This document shows positions 55,068-63,340 of a stretch of DNA of 64,000 bases, piece by piece. The position numbers were made by a program, and so were the translations under genes. Numbering within the stretch: the first letter of the stretch is position 1; every line of letters begins with the position of its first letter. Source of the DNA: an uncultured Cohaesibacter sp. (GTDB lineage Bacteria > Pseudomonadota > Alphaproteobacteria > Rhizobiales > Cohaesibacteraceae); NCBI RefSeq assembly GCF_963662805.1, contig NZ_OY759867.1, positions 537,936-601,935 on the forward strand. The letters run 5' to 3'. The notes beneath the pieces were generated by a model that worked only from the letters and a program-made list of their open reading frames with translations, did no database searches and was not told where the DNA came from.

Positions 55068-55173
55068 GCAGTTCTCGCAGTTTCGGCTCGAGCGAGCTGT
55101 GACTTTCGACTAACTGCTTCATTCGGGCAAGTTGACTTCTTTGCTGCGAGTCCGATAAAAGTTGATGCACGAT

Positions 55174-55362
55174 GGTTCTCCCTTCCCGAGCGTGGTGGGG
55201 AGATTAAAAGGGAACATGGTAAGGTGTACCCATCAGGGACCAAATCCATGGCTGTCCCCGCAACTGTATTCGGCGAGCCGCCGCTCCTGATTTGCCACTG
55301 GTTTTGTACTGGGAAGGCTTGAGCGGAAATTGGCGACGACCCGTAAGCCAGGAGACCTGCCA
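55174..55362 (+). promoter_or_regulatory. Cobalamin (B12) riboswitch 2, upstream of the cobalt transporter genes
   Basis: The aptamer runs from GGTTCTC through GATTAAAAGGGAAC and CATGGCTGTCCCCGCAACTG to the B12 box AGCCAGGAGACCTGCC at 55347-55362. A terminator-like hairpin lies 48 bases further on, so ligand binding probably ends transcription before the DUF4198 gene. It is similar in design to riboswitch 1 but has a longer variable domain. Confidence 0.95.
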
Positions 55363-55410
55363 TCAGGCCGTCAGTCAGTGATGACTGGCACTCTAATCAA
55401 GGCGCCGGGG

Positions 55411-55451
55411 AATGCGTTTGGTGGAGAGACCGCCAGACGGCATTCTATTTT
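55411..55451 (+). terminator. Terminator-like expression platform of riboswitch 2
   Basis: AATGC-GTTTGGTGG (55411-55424) pairs with CCGCCAGAC-(G)-GCATT (55430-55444) around an AGAGA loop with one bulge, followed by CTATTTTC. It is placed between the B12 box and the start codon of the first transporter gene, as expected for a riboswitch-controlled intrinsic terminator. Confidence 0.65.
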
Positions 55452-55528
55452 CGTCGCTGGCCTTCCCTTCTCCAAGTCACTTCATTCTTACGCGTCTCCA
55501 TATTGACCATGCGTCAAGGGAGATACCG

Positions 55529-56320
55529 TTGTTCAAACTTACGACCACGGCCGTTCTGGCCTCATCCCTGTTATTCTCGACCGCAGCTTTTGCTCATTTT
55601 CAGCTCGTCTATACGCCTGAGGTGAATGTATCGCGTGCGGGAGATGTTCCGTACAAACTGATCTTCTGGCATCCGTTCGAAAATGGCCATGTCATGGACA
55701 TGGGCAAACCGGAAGCGTTCTATGCCATTCACAAAGGCGATAAGATTGACCTGATGGACAGCCTTTCGCCGATGCGGTTCAAGGGTTCGGGCAATGAGGC
55801 CGATGCCTATGATGCGACGCTGCCAGTGAAACGAAACGGCGACTATATCGTCGTGATTGAGCCTACTCCCTATTATGAGGGCAGTGAAGACATCTATATC
55901 CAGCAGCTGACCAAGAGCTACCTCAACAAGGGTGGCATTCCCACTGGTTGGAACGAGCCGGTCGGCCTTAAAACAGAGATCATTCCCCTCAACAAACCGA
56001 CAAACATTCTGGCTGGCTCCACTTTCACCGGTCGCGTGTTGAGCGACGGGAAGCCCGTCGCAGGCGCGGAAATCGAGGTCGAATACATGGCTGCCGAGCC
56101 TGATATGAATAATAACAGCCCCGCAGATCCATCAGCCGTGCCAATGCCCGGAGGGGCTCTGGTCGCAATGTCCGATGAGAATGGCTATTTCACCTTCGGG
56201 ATTCCAAAGGCCGGGTTCTGGGGCTTTGCCGCCCTCGGCTCCGGTCCTGACACGGAGCATGAAGGCAAGGAGCTCTCGCAGGATGCCGTTATCTGGGTCA
56301 AGGCCTACGATATCGATTGA
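55529..56320 (+). CDS. DUF4198 (NikK-like) periplasmic protein of the cobalt transporter, TTG start
   Basis: The 263-residue secreted protein has a signal peptide FKLTTTAVLASSLLFSTAAFA and a mature start AHFQLVYTPEV. A DUF4198 beta-rich domain follows, including FWHPFENGHVMDMGKPEAF and a later carboxypeptidase-regulatory-like repeat (FTGRVLSDGKPVAGAEIEVEY). The first mature residues Ala-His may bind metal. The TTG at 55529 has AAGGGAG before it and begins the signal peptide directly. NikK-like proteins accompany NikM/NikL/NikQ/NikO nickel transporters; the B12 riboswitch here argues for cobalt. Confidence 0.8.
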   Translation: MFKLTTTAVLASSLLFSTAAFAHFQLVYTPEVNVSRAGDVPYKLIFWHPFENGHVMDMGKPEAFYAIHKGDKIDLMDSLSPMRFKGSGNEADAYDATLPVKRNGDYIVVIEPTPYYEGSEDIYIQQLTKSYLNKGGIPTGWNEPVGLKTEIIPLNKPTNILAGSTFTGRVLSDGKPVAGAEIEVEYMAAEPDMNNNSPADPSAVPMPGGALVAMSDENGYFTFGIPKAGFWGFAALGSGPDTEHEGKELSQDAVIWVKAYDID

Positions 56321-56397
56321 TCGTTTCAACCACTCCTCCGCCGGCAGCTATCTGCCGGTGGCGCCGGACCAATCTGGTCCGAAGGAAGGAATTCAAA

Positions 56398-57015
56398 ATG
56401 CATATCGTTGATGGTGCATTGTCAAATGAAGTGGTGGTTGGAGCATCCGTGCTCTGTGCGGGTGGGCTTGTCATTGGGCTGCGCAAACTCGACATGGATC
56501 TGATCCCTGCGGCGGGCGTCCTCAGCGCCACCTTTTTTGTTGCCTCTCTCATTCATGTGCCGCTCGGTGTATCCAGCGTGCATCTCATCATGAACGGTCT
56601 TGCCGGTGTCGTTCTGGGCTGGACCGCGTTTCCTGCTCTTTTCATCGCGCTGTTGTTGCAGGCGGTGTTCTTCGCCTTTGGCGGCATCACGGTGCTGGGC
56701 GTGAATGCGCTCAACATCGCAGGACCCGCCGTGATTGTCGGGCTCATCGCTCGCCCGTTTTTGCTGAGAACCACATCTGCAACGACTTTCGCCATTATTG
56801 GCGGGTTTGCGGGCGGCGCCTCAATCGCCTTGACAACAATTTTTGTTGCCTTTTCGCTGGCCTTGTCAGGCGACAATTTCATTGCTGCGGCAAAGCTCGT
56901 GTTCTTTGCCCATATCCCGATCATGATCATCGAGGGGCTTCTATCTGCCGCTGCGATGTATCTGATTTTCCGAGTGAAACCGGAGTTGCTCCATGCGATG
57001 GGACGGAAGGTGTAA
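56398..57015 (+). CDS. cbiM: ECF-type cobalt transporter substrate-binding membrane protein CbiM
   Basis: The 205-residue membrane protein begins MHIVDGALSNEVV; the Met-His start is the metal-binding N-terminal loop typical of CbiM/NikM. Six or seven helices follow, including HVPLGVSSVHLIMNGLAGVVLGW and VNALNIAGPAVIVGL. It is the S component that carries Co2+ with CbiQ and CbiO. A GGAAGGAATTCAAA ribosome site precedes the ATG. No cbiN gene is present; a NikL-like gene follows instead. Confidence 0.92.
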   Translation: MHIVDGALSNEVVVGASVLCAGGLVIGLRKLDMDLIPAAGVLSATFFVASLIHVPLGVSSVHLIMNGLAGVVLGWTAFPALFIALLLQAVFFAFGGITVLGVNALNIAGPAVIVGLIARPFLLRTTSATTFAIIGGFAGGASIALTTIFVAFSLALSGDNFIAAAKLVFFAHIPIMIIEGLLSAAAMYLIFRVKPELLHAMGRKV

Positions 57016-57016
57016 C

Positions 57017-57706
57017 ATGACCAGATTTACAACATACCTCTTTGGCGCATTGCTGCTCCTCATCGGTGGTTTGTGCGCTCCTGCTGATGCCCACAAGGTG
57101 ATTGCCTCTGCCTATGCCGAAGGACCAATCATCGAGGGTGAAGTCGGCTTCTCCAATGGTGACATGGCCTCCAAGATCGCCGTTGAAATCTTTGACGACA
57201 AGGGCAACAAGCTCGGTGAAGCCAAGACCGACGAGGACGGGATCTTCCAGTTCACGCCGACCAAGGCTGTGGCTCACATCTTCAAAGCCAACCTCGGGGC
57301 TGGGCATGTAGCCGAGTTCCGGATGGAAGTCGAAGATTTGCCCGATGGCATCGAAGGCGCGACGGTTCCCGCAACCATAGCAGCTCCTGCGGCTGAAGAG
57401 GTTGCCGACGTTGAAGCCAATCTCAAGGCAGACGGGATCGATCCTGCCGCCTTGAAAGGGCTGATTGAAGTGGCAGTCAATGACCAGTTCATGCAGCTAA
57501 AGCCGATCATCGAAGAGGCGGTTCGCAAGGAAACCAAACCCCTGCGTAAGACCGTCGCAGCCTATATGGAGAAGAATGACATGCAAGCGATCCTTGGCGG
57601 CATCGGTTACATTATCGGACTGTGCGGCATCGGCTTTTATGTTGCTGCACGACATGAACGCAAGAAGCTCATGGCTTCTTCGGCCCAGAAAGGTATCGCC
57701 GGATGA
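57017..57706 (+). CDS. NikL-like cobalt/nickel transporter accessory protein
   Basis: The 229-residue protein has a signal peptide (LFGALLLLIGGLCAPADA before HKVIAS). A small beta-sandwich domain (about residues 25-110, with EGEVGFSNGDMASKIAVEIFD) comes next, then a helical charged stretch, and one C-terminal transmembrane helix ILGGIGYIIGLCGIGFYVA. This is the architecture of NikL, which replaces CbiN in some ECF metal transporters. The mature N terminus begins with His. It lies right after cbiM and overlaps cbiQ by ATGA. Confidence 0.8.
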   Translation: MTRFTTYLFGALLLLIGGLCAPADAHKVIASAYAEGPIIEGEVGFSNGDMASKIAVEIFDDKGNKLGEAKTDEDGIFQFTPTKAVAHIFKANLGAGHVAEFRMEVEDLPDGIEGATVPATIAAPAAEEVADVEANLKADGIDPAALKGLIEVAVNDQFMQLKPIIEEAVRKETKPLRKTVAAYMEKNDMQAILGGIGYIIGLCGIGFYVAARHERKKLMASSAQKGIAG

Positions 57707-58491
57707 GCCAGGTACTGGAACAGGCAGGACGTGCGCATCAGGAAACCATCTCCCTTCGCGCGGGCAAAACCGAAGGGGGCATGTGGATCCGTGAGCTTGA
57801 TCCTCGTGTGCGCATCCTGACCGTAGTGGGGACAGCGCTCAGTGTCGTTCAAATGACGAGCCTGCCTGTTCTGGTGCTCTCTCTTTGCCTGTCGCTTTTC
57901 TTCCTCATGCAGGCGCGCCTGCCCTTCTGGCCGACCCTGAAACGGGTCGCCATGATGGACAGCTTCATCATCTTCCTGATTTTCATGTTGCCCTTCACCA
58001 CCCCCGGCGTGGCGATGTTTTTCGTGTTCGGCCTGCCCGCGTCCTTCGAGGGCCTTCATCTGGCTGTCCTGATCCTTCTGAAGGCCAACGCCATCGTCAT
58101 GGCGGCACTGGCGCTTGTGGGGACACTGGAGGCAGTCACCTTCGGGCATGCGCTCGCCCGGCTGAAAGTGCCGAACAATCTGGTGCATCTGCTGCTCTTC
58201 ACCGTGCGCTATATCGAGGTGCTGCATGACGAATCCCTGCGCCTGCGACGTGCCATGAAATGTCGGGGCTTTACGCCGGGCAACAATCTGCATACCTATC
58301 GCACGGTCGGCTATCTCGTTGGCATGTTGCTAATTCGATCTCTGGAGCGATCCGAGCGAATTCTCAAGGCTATGAAATGCCGAGGTTTCAATGGCCAGTT
58401 TCATCTGCTGGACACTATGTCCTTCACCCGTCGTGATGCGCTCTTTTCTAGTTTTGCGTGCCTCGCCCTGCTGACCCCTTCTTTTCCTTGA
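57703..58491 (+). CDS. cbiQ: ECF cobalt transporter transmembrane protein CbiQ
   Basis: The 262-residue T component has about five membrane helices (TALSVVQMTSLPVLVLSLCLS onward). The two cytoplasmic coupling motifs are both present as AMKCRGF (in RLRRAMKCRGFTPG and RILKAMKCRGFNGQ), which contact the ATPase. The N-terminal IRELDPRVRILTVVGT is typical of EcfT proteins. The start overlaps the NikL-like stop by ATGA, and cbiO follows after eight bases. Confidence 0.93.
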   Translation: MSQVLEQAGRAHQETISLRAGKTEGGMWIRELDPRVRILTVVGTALSVVQMTSLPVLVLSLCLSLFFLMQARLPFWPTLKRVAMMDSFIIFLIFMLPFTTPGVAMFFVFGLPASFEGLHLAVLILLKANAIVMAALALVGTLEAVTFGHALARLKVPNNLVHLLLFTVRYIEVLHDESLRLRRAMKCRGFTPGNNLHTYRTVGYLVGMLLIRSLERSERILKAMKCRGFNGQFHLLDTMSFTRRDALFSSFACLALLTPSFP

Positions 58492-58499
58492 GGTACTTT

Positions 58500-59147
58500 A
58501 TGGAGCCACAGCTTGAAACCAGAGGGTTGGTGTTTGCCTATCCCGGCTTCGCCCCCTGTCTCAATGGTGTCAGCTTTGACTTGTCCGCTGGTGAAAGGCT
58601 CGGTCTGATTGGCGACAACGGGGCGGGGAAAAGCACCCTGCTCCATCTGCTCGTTGGACTCGACAGGCCCACAGACGGCTCAATCACGGCCTTTGGCAAG
58701 GATTGCGAGACCGAGGATGATTTTCGGGCTCTGAGGCGCCGCGTCGGGTTGGTCTTTCAGGATCCTGATGATCAGCTCTTCTGCCCCACCGTTGCCGAGG
58801 ATATTGCGTTTGGCCCGCTCAATCTTGGCTACAGCAAGGCCGAGGCCATGGCTATTGTCGAGGAAACACTTGCATGGTTGCAATTGTCCGAGTTCCGCGA
58901 CCGTGTGACACACAAATTGTCCGGCGGCCAAAAGCGTCTGGTTTCGCTGGCAACGGTGTTGGCGATGAAGCCGGATATTCTGTTGCTTGACGAGCCAACC
59001 AACGCATTGGATGAAAACACAAGAAAGAGACTAATTGGTATTCTGACTGATCTGCCTCAATCCATGATCATAGTCTCTCATGATAGAGCTTTCCGGGAAG
59101 AGGTGGTGACCCGAACGATTGTCATGGAAGGTGGACAAATCTGTTAA
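58500..59147 (+). CDS. cbiO: ECF cobalt transporter ATP-binding protein CbiO
   Basis: The 215-residue ABC ATPase has Walker A LIGDNGAGKSTLLHLL, Q-loop VGLVFQDPDDQLFCPTVAEDIAFGP, signature LSGGQKRLVSLA, Walker B ILLLDEPTNALDE and the switch His in IIVSHDRAF. The FQDPDDQLF segment is characteristic of ECF ATPases. The ATG at 58500 has GAGG before it; an earlier frame from 58458 overlaps cbiQ. It is shorter than average because the C-terminal extension is absent. It ends the transporter set under riboswitch 2. Confidence 0.93.
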   Translation: MEPQLETRGLVFAYPGFAPCLNGVSFDLSAGERLGLIGDNGAGKSTLLHLLVGLDRPTDGSITAFGKDCETEDDFRALRRRVGLVFQDPDDQLFCPTVAEDIAFGPLNLGYSKAEAMAIVEETLAWLQLSEFRDRVTHKLSGGQKRLVSLATVLAMKPDILLLDEPTNALDENTRKRLIGILTDLPQSMIIVSHDRAFREEVVTRTIVMEGGQIC

Positions 59148-59409
59148 GGTGCTTTCGCGATACCACCCGAAACGATAGATTGCCTCATCCAATCGCAGTG
59201 CTTCCCAAGGGCCGATCGCAGATGCGACTGCCACGAGATGGAAGCTGAAAACCATGCCAGTGCGGTTGATCCAAACCGGAGACCAAGTCTGGCCTGCAGG
59301 ATTGATTGATAGGTTTCGTGACGCCATGCCGTCGCGGACCATGGTCTCCCTGCTGTTCTGAAGACCAGCACCCCGTGGTGCTCAACGACCAACGCAAGGG
59401 GACACTCAC
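59148..59409. other. Intergenic region between cbiO and cbiX
   Basis: The 262 bases have no convincing gene; the small frames on both strands lack domains and ribosome sites. A short hairpin, AGCACC/GGTGCT (59367-59382), lies about 30 bases before cbiX without a T-tract. A promoter or leader for the cbiX-cobH-cobL-cobI unit may lie here, but I could not identify it. Confidence 0.45.
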
Positions 59410-60628
59410 GTGACCAGCTCCAAACCAGAAGAAAAAACTTGGCCTGATGATTTGTGGCCATGGCAGCCGCAACAAGGAAGCCGTTGGGCAGTTCGCCCAA
59501 CTCGCCGAGCGCCTGCGCCCCAAGTTCCCCGATTGGCCGGTCGACTATGGCTATCTGGAATTTGCCAATCCGGTGATCGCCAATGGCCTTGACAATCTCG
59601 TCGCTCAGGGCTGTACCCGCATTCTGGCAGTCCCCGGCATGTTGTTCGCCGCTGGCCACGCCAAGAATGACATCCCTTCTGTTCTCAACGCCTATCAAGC
59701 CAAGACGCCGGGCATCACGATTGAGTATGGCCGCGAGCTGGGCCTTGACCTCAAGATGATCAAGGCCGCTGGTGCGCGTATTCAGGAAGCGGTGGATGCT
59801 GCCAATGCGGAGCACGGCGAAGTCGCGCTAACTGACACTATGCTGATGGTCGTTGGCCGCGGCGCGTCCGATCCGGACGCCAACTCCAATGTCAACAAAC
59901 TGATGCGTCTTCTCTGGGAAGGCATGGGCTTCGGCTGGGGCGAGGTCTGCTATTCCGGCGTCACCTTCCCGCTTGTTGAGCCGGGGTTGGAGCATGCCGC
60001 CCGCCTCGGCTACAAGCGGATCATCGTCTTCCCCTATTTCCTCTTTACCGGCATTCTCGTGCGCCGCATCTACAACTTCACAGACGAAGTTGCGGCGCGT
60101 CATCCGGACATGCAGTTCGTCAAGGCCGGTTATCTCAATGATCAGGACTATGTCATCGAAACTTTCGTTGATCGTGTCGCCGAGATCCTTGAAGGCACCA
60201 ACAACATGAACTGCCAGCTCTGCAAATATCGTGCGCAGGTGCTCGGGTTCGAGGCTGAGGTCGGCTTGCAGCAGGAAAGCCACCATCATCACGTGGAAGG
60301 CGTCGACACCAAGGACTGTGAATATTGTGAGGATAACAAGTGTACGAACGAGTGCCTGAAGCACCAACCGTCCACAGGTCATCACCATCATGATCACAGC
60401 CATGTACACGACCATGGGCATGACCAAGCCCATCATCACCATGGTCACGATCATCAACACGATCACGAACACTCCCACGGTCATCATCACGATCACGACC
60501 ATGGTCACTCGCATGATCACGGGCACGATCATGACCATGGGCATTCGCACGATCACGGGCATCATCATCACCCCTATCCGCATGCCGACCATCCCCATGG
60601 TCCCAAAAGCATGTACAAAAAGGATTGA
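59410..60628 (+). CDS. cbiX: Long sirohydrochlorin cobaltochelatase CbiX with MXCXXC motif and His-rich tail (one +1 insertion at the start)
   Basis: Two CbiX half-domains are visible: LMICGHGSRNKEAVGQFAQL (residues about 10-120) and LMVVGRGASDPDANSN (about 140-265, with GVTFPLVEPGLEHAARLGYKR). The motif MNCQLC then fits the MXCXXC Fe-S motif of long CbiX, and a tail of about 75 residues is roughly half histidine. The long form is known from Bacillus megaterium. The frame from ATG 59447 lacks about 12 residues; removing one A from A6 at 59432-59437 joins it to a GTG at 59410 with an AAGGGGA ribosome site, giving MTSSKPEEKLGLMICGHG and 405 residues. The enzyme inserts Co2+ into sirohydrochlorin. 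Confidence 0.88.
60375..60605 (+). repeat. Low-complexity CAY/GAY repeat encoding the His-rich tail of CbiX
   Basis: Tandem imperfect copies of HDH, GHDH and GHSHDHG units (from CATGATCAC- and GGCCATGGTCAC-like DNA) encode a tail of about 75 residues, roughly half His. The repeat is in frame and stops cleanly at the end of the gene. It is likely to vary in length between strains by slippage. Confidence 0.85.
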
Positions 60629-60642
60629 GCGGGTTAGCCACG

Positions 60643-61342
60643 ATGATGGAACCTTACGAAAGGGACCCTACGGCTATCTACCGACGCTCGTTTCAGATCA
60701 TACGACATGAAGCGTCGGCTAGTCTCGGGTCCCTGCCTTCCGATATCGAACCTCTCGCCGTGCGCCTGATGCATGCGGTCGGGCAAATCGATCTCGTCAC
60801 GGACCTACGCTTCAGCTCCGCTGCAATTGCGTCCGGTGTTGCGGCCATGAGGGCTGGTGCTCCTATCCTCGTTGATGCACAGATGGTTGCGGGCGGGATC
60901 ACCAAGCGTTTCTTGTCTGACGAGGCCTCGGGGCGGAGCAATGAGGTAATCGTCACCCTCAACGATCCCAAAATCCCGCCGCTCGCCAAAGAGATGGAAA
61001 CCACACGCTCCGCTGCTGCGCTTGAGCTGTGGCGTCCCCCACCTTAGCGGAGCGATTGTCGCTATCGGCAATGCGCCGACAGCTCTGTTCCGGCTGCTCG
61101 AAATGATCCGGGAGGGCGCTGGTAAACCCGCGCTTGTCCTCGGTTTTCCTGTCGGCTTCGTCGGCGCTGCAGAATCGAAGGCCTCACTCGTGGAGGCGGC
61201 TCCAGACCTTGGGCTCGACTATATCTCGCTTCTCGGTCGGCGTGGCGGCACGCCTCTTGCCAGTGCTGCGGTGAATGCTTTGGCGATTGCTGCTCTTGGG
61301 GTCAAGGATCAGCCATCCGAGGAGGAGGCTAAGCATGAGTGA
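60643..61342 (+). pseudogene. cobH: Precorrin-8X methylmutase CobH, reading frame broken by one +1 insertion
   Basis: The first frame (MMEPYERDPTAIYRRSFQII ... METTRSAAALELWRPPP) stops at 61047, and a second frame continues the same domain with HLSGAIVAIGNAPTALFRLLEM and GFPVGFVGAAESKASLVEAA. Removing one C from C5 in CGTCCCCCACC (about 61034-61038) joins them as LWRPHLSGAIVAIG, the normal CobH core; 699 bases then give about 232 residues. CobH moves a methyl from C11 to C12, forming hydrogenobyrinate. The gene overlaps cobL by eight bases. A base-call error is more likely than a true lesion. Confidence 0.87.
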
Positions 61343-62588
61343 AATGGACAAAAGCGACCGCCCGTGGCTGAGCATCATTGGCATCGGAGAAGGTGGTGCG
61401 GATGATCTGGGCGATCTCGCATGGTCACTGTTGATGAATGCCAACGTGATCCTCGGTGGAGAGCGTCATCTGGCAATGATTGGCGAGGATTTGACACCAC
61501 GCGCCAAGCGCATGACATGGCCCTCCCCTTTGTCGCAGGTCTACACCGAGTTGAAGGCCTTGCGCGGCAAGCCGGTCGTCATTCTTGCCAGCGGCGACCC
61601 GATGGAATTTGGGATCGCGGGTAGTCTGACAAGGCATTTCGACTGGCATGAAATGCGGGTTCTTCCCTCACCCAGTTCCTTCAGTCTTGCGGCAAGCCTT
61701 TTGGGCTGGCCTCTCGACAAGATCGTGCGCCTTACCATTCATGGGCGCAACCCTGCCGGACTGGTGCCGCATCTGTTGCCCGGCGCAAGATTGCTGATCC
61801 TCTCCAAGGATGGCAGTTCGCCGGCGCTCGTTGCGCGTCTGTTGTGTGAGAGAGGGTTGGAGCAGGCCTCCATCACTGTGCTCGAGCATCTCGGCGGCGA
61901 GAAGGAAAAGGTCATCGAAAGCACCGCCAAGCTGCTGCATCAGGGCGCAAATGATCTTCGTTTTGCGGACCTCAATTTGTTGGCGGTCTCCCTGCCCGGG
62001 CGCTTTTCAGGCTGGTTACCCGTGGTTCCCGGTCTGCCCGATGACGCCTTTGAACATGATGGCAAAATGACTAAACGGGACATTCGCGCCAGTGCCCTTG
62101 CCAAACTTGCCCCGCACCCCGGAGCTGTGTTGTGGGATGTGGGAACGGGCTGCGGCTCCATCGCCATCGAATGGATGCGTAGCCACCCGTCCTGTCATGC
62201 CATCGGCATTGAGCCTCAAGAGCAGCGCCGTGCCTTCGCGCGGCATAATGCGGACATGCTGGGCGTTCCCAAGCTGCGCCTCCTCAATGGGACCGCGCCA
62301 GAGGGTCTGCGTGGTGAACCAGCACCGGATGCGGTGTTTATCGGCGGCGGATTGTCTGCGGATGTCATCAATTTCTGCATGCGCGCGCTAAAACCCGGCG
62401 GTCGGCTGGTTGCCCATGCGGTCACTCTCGGGTCCGAGAAGCTGTTGCTGGGCATGTTCGAACAACATGGTGGCGATCTGACACGCCTTTCCATCGCCAA
62501 GGCAGAAGCGGTGGGACCCTATTTCGGCTGGAAATCGGCCATGCCGGTCACCCAGTGGGCCTTTGTCAAAGACCTCACTGACGTGTGA
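61335..62588 (+). CDS. cobL: Precorrin-6Y C5,15-methyltransferase (decarboxylating) CobL
   Basis: The 417-residue fusion protein has an N-terminal CbiE-type tetrapyrrole methylase (about 10-215: WLSIIGIGEGGADDL, VVILASGDPMEFGIAGSL, PSPSSFSLAASLLGWP) and a C-terminal CbiT-type Rossmann methyltransferase (about 230-410: LWDVGTGCGSIAIEWMR, RLLNGTAPEGL, VFIGGGLS). CobL methylates C5 and C15 and removes the C12 acetate carboxyl. The ATG at 61335 has GGAGGAGGCTAAGC before it; the frame from 61275 is too early. Confidence 0.94.
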   Translation: MSEMDKSDRPWLSIIGIGEGGADDLGDLAWSLLMNANVILGGERHLAMIGEDLTPRAKRMTWPSPLSQVYTELKALRGKPVVILASGDPMEFGIAGSLTRHFDWHEMRVLPSPSSFSLAASLLGWPLDKIVRLTIHGRNPAGLVPHLLPGARLLILSKDGSSPALVARLLCERGLEQASITVLEHLGGEKEKVIESTAKLLHQGANDLRFADLNLLAVSLPGRFSGWLPVVPGLPDDAFEHDGKMTKRDIRASALAKLAPHPGAVLWDVGTGCGSIAIEWMRSHPSCHAIGIEPQEQRRAFARHNADMLGVPKLRLLNGTAPEGLRGEPAPDAVFIGGGLSADVINFCMRALKPGGRLVAHAVTLGSEKLLLGMFEQHGGDLTRLSIAKAEAVGPYFGWKSAMPVTQWAFVKDLTDV

Positions 62589-62617
62589 CTGCAACAAGAA
62601 ACAACAAGAGACTGACA

Positions 62618-63340
62618 ATGAACGAGAAAAAAAGTGGCACCCTTTACGGTGTGGGTGTTGGTCCAGGTGACCCCGACCTGTTGACGCTGAAAGCCGCCCG
62701 TCTGATTGAAAATGCAAAAGTGCTGGCCTATCCGTCCCCCGAAGGAAGCGAGAGCTTTGCACGCTCGATTGTCGCCCGTCACATCATCCCGGATGGCTGC
62801 GAAGAGATTGATATGCCGGTTCCCATGAAGGCCGAGCGCTTTGCGGCCCAGTCGGTCTATGACGAGGGTGCCGAGCGGATCGTTGCCCATCTCAGCGCCG
62901 GTCAGGATGTGGTTGTGCTGTGTGAAGGTGACCCCTTCTTCTATGGCAGCTTCATGTATCTGCACAATCGTCTCTCGGACAAGTTCAACGTCGAGATCGT
63001 CTCCGGTGTTTCCTCGCTCGTTGCCTGTGCCGGGCGTCTGGCTCAGCCTCTGGCGGGTCGCAATGATGTGCTGACGGTGCTTCCCGGTCCAATGGATGAT
63101 GAAGCGCTGGAAGAACGGCTGTCGCTCGGTGGGTCTTTTGTCATCATCAAGGTGGGCCGCCATCTGCCGCGCATTCGAGCTTTGTTGGAACGCAAGGGGA
63201 TGCTCGCCAATGCCGGGTATGTGGAACGGGCGACGCTTCCGAGCGAGAAAGTCCTGCCACTTGCCGACGTCGATGAAAGCTGTGTGCCCTATTTCTCGAT
63301 GATTCTGATCTATGAAGGGGGCGAAGCATGGAAGAAATGA
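62618..63340 (+). CDS. cobI: Precorrin-2 C20-methyltransferase CobI
   Basis: The 240-residue SAM-dependent tetrapyrrole methylase has the family start LYGVGVGPGDPDLLTLKAARL and continues with VVVLCEGDPFFYGSFMYL and VSGVSSLVACAGRLAQPL. It methylates C20 of precorrin-2, or of the cobalt form if cobalt is added early by CbiX. The ATG at 62618 (MNEKKSGTLYGV) is preferred over an upstream frame from 62585. Its stop overlaps the start of the next gene by 13 bases. Confidence 0.93.
   Translation: MNEKKSGTLYGVGVGPGDPDLLTLKAARLIENAKVLAYPSPEGSESFARSIVARHIIPDGCEEIDMPVPMKAERFAAQSVYDEGAERIVAHLSAGQDVVVLCEGDPFFYGSFMYLHNRLSDKFNVEIVSGVSSLVACAGRLAQPLAGRNDVLTVLPGPMDDEALEERLSLGGSFVIIKVGRHLPRIRALLERKGMLANAGYVERATLPSEKVLPLADVDESCVPYFSMILIYEGGEAWKK

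Noticed and set aside
59253..59364. Small frames of about 25-35 codons between cbiO and cbiX.
   Set aside because: No ribosome sites, no family resemblance and no conserved features that I can see.
60375..60605. Tandem repeat at the end of cbiX considered as a CRISPR array or minisatellite.
   Set aside because: Units are short, imperfect and in frame, with no spacers; it encodes the His-rich tail.
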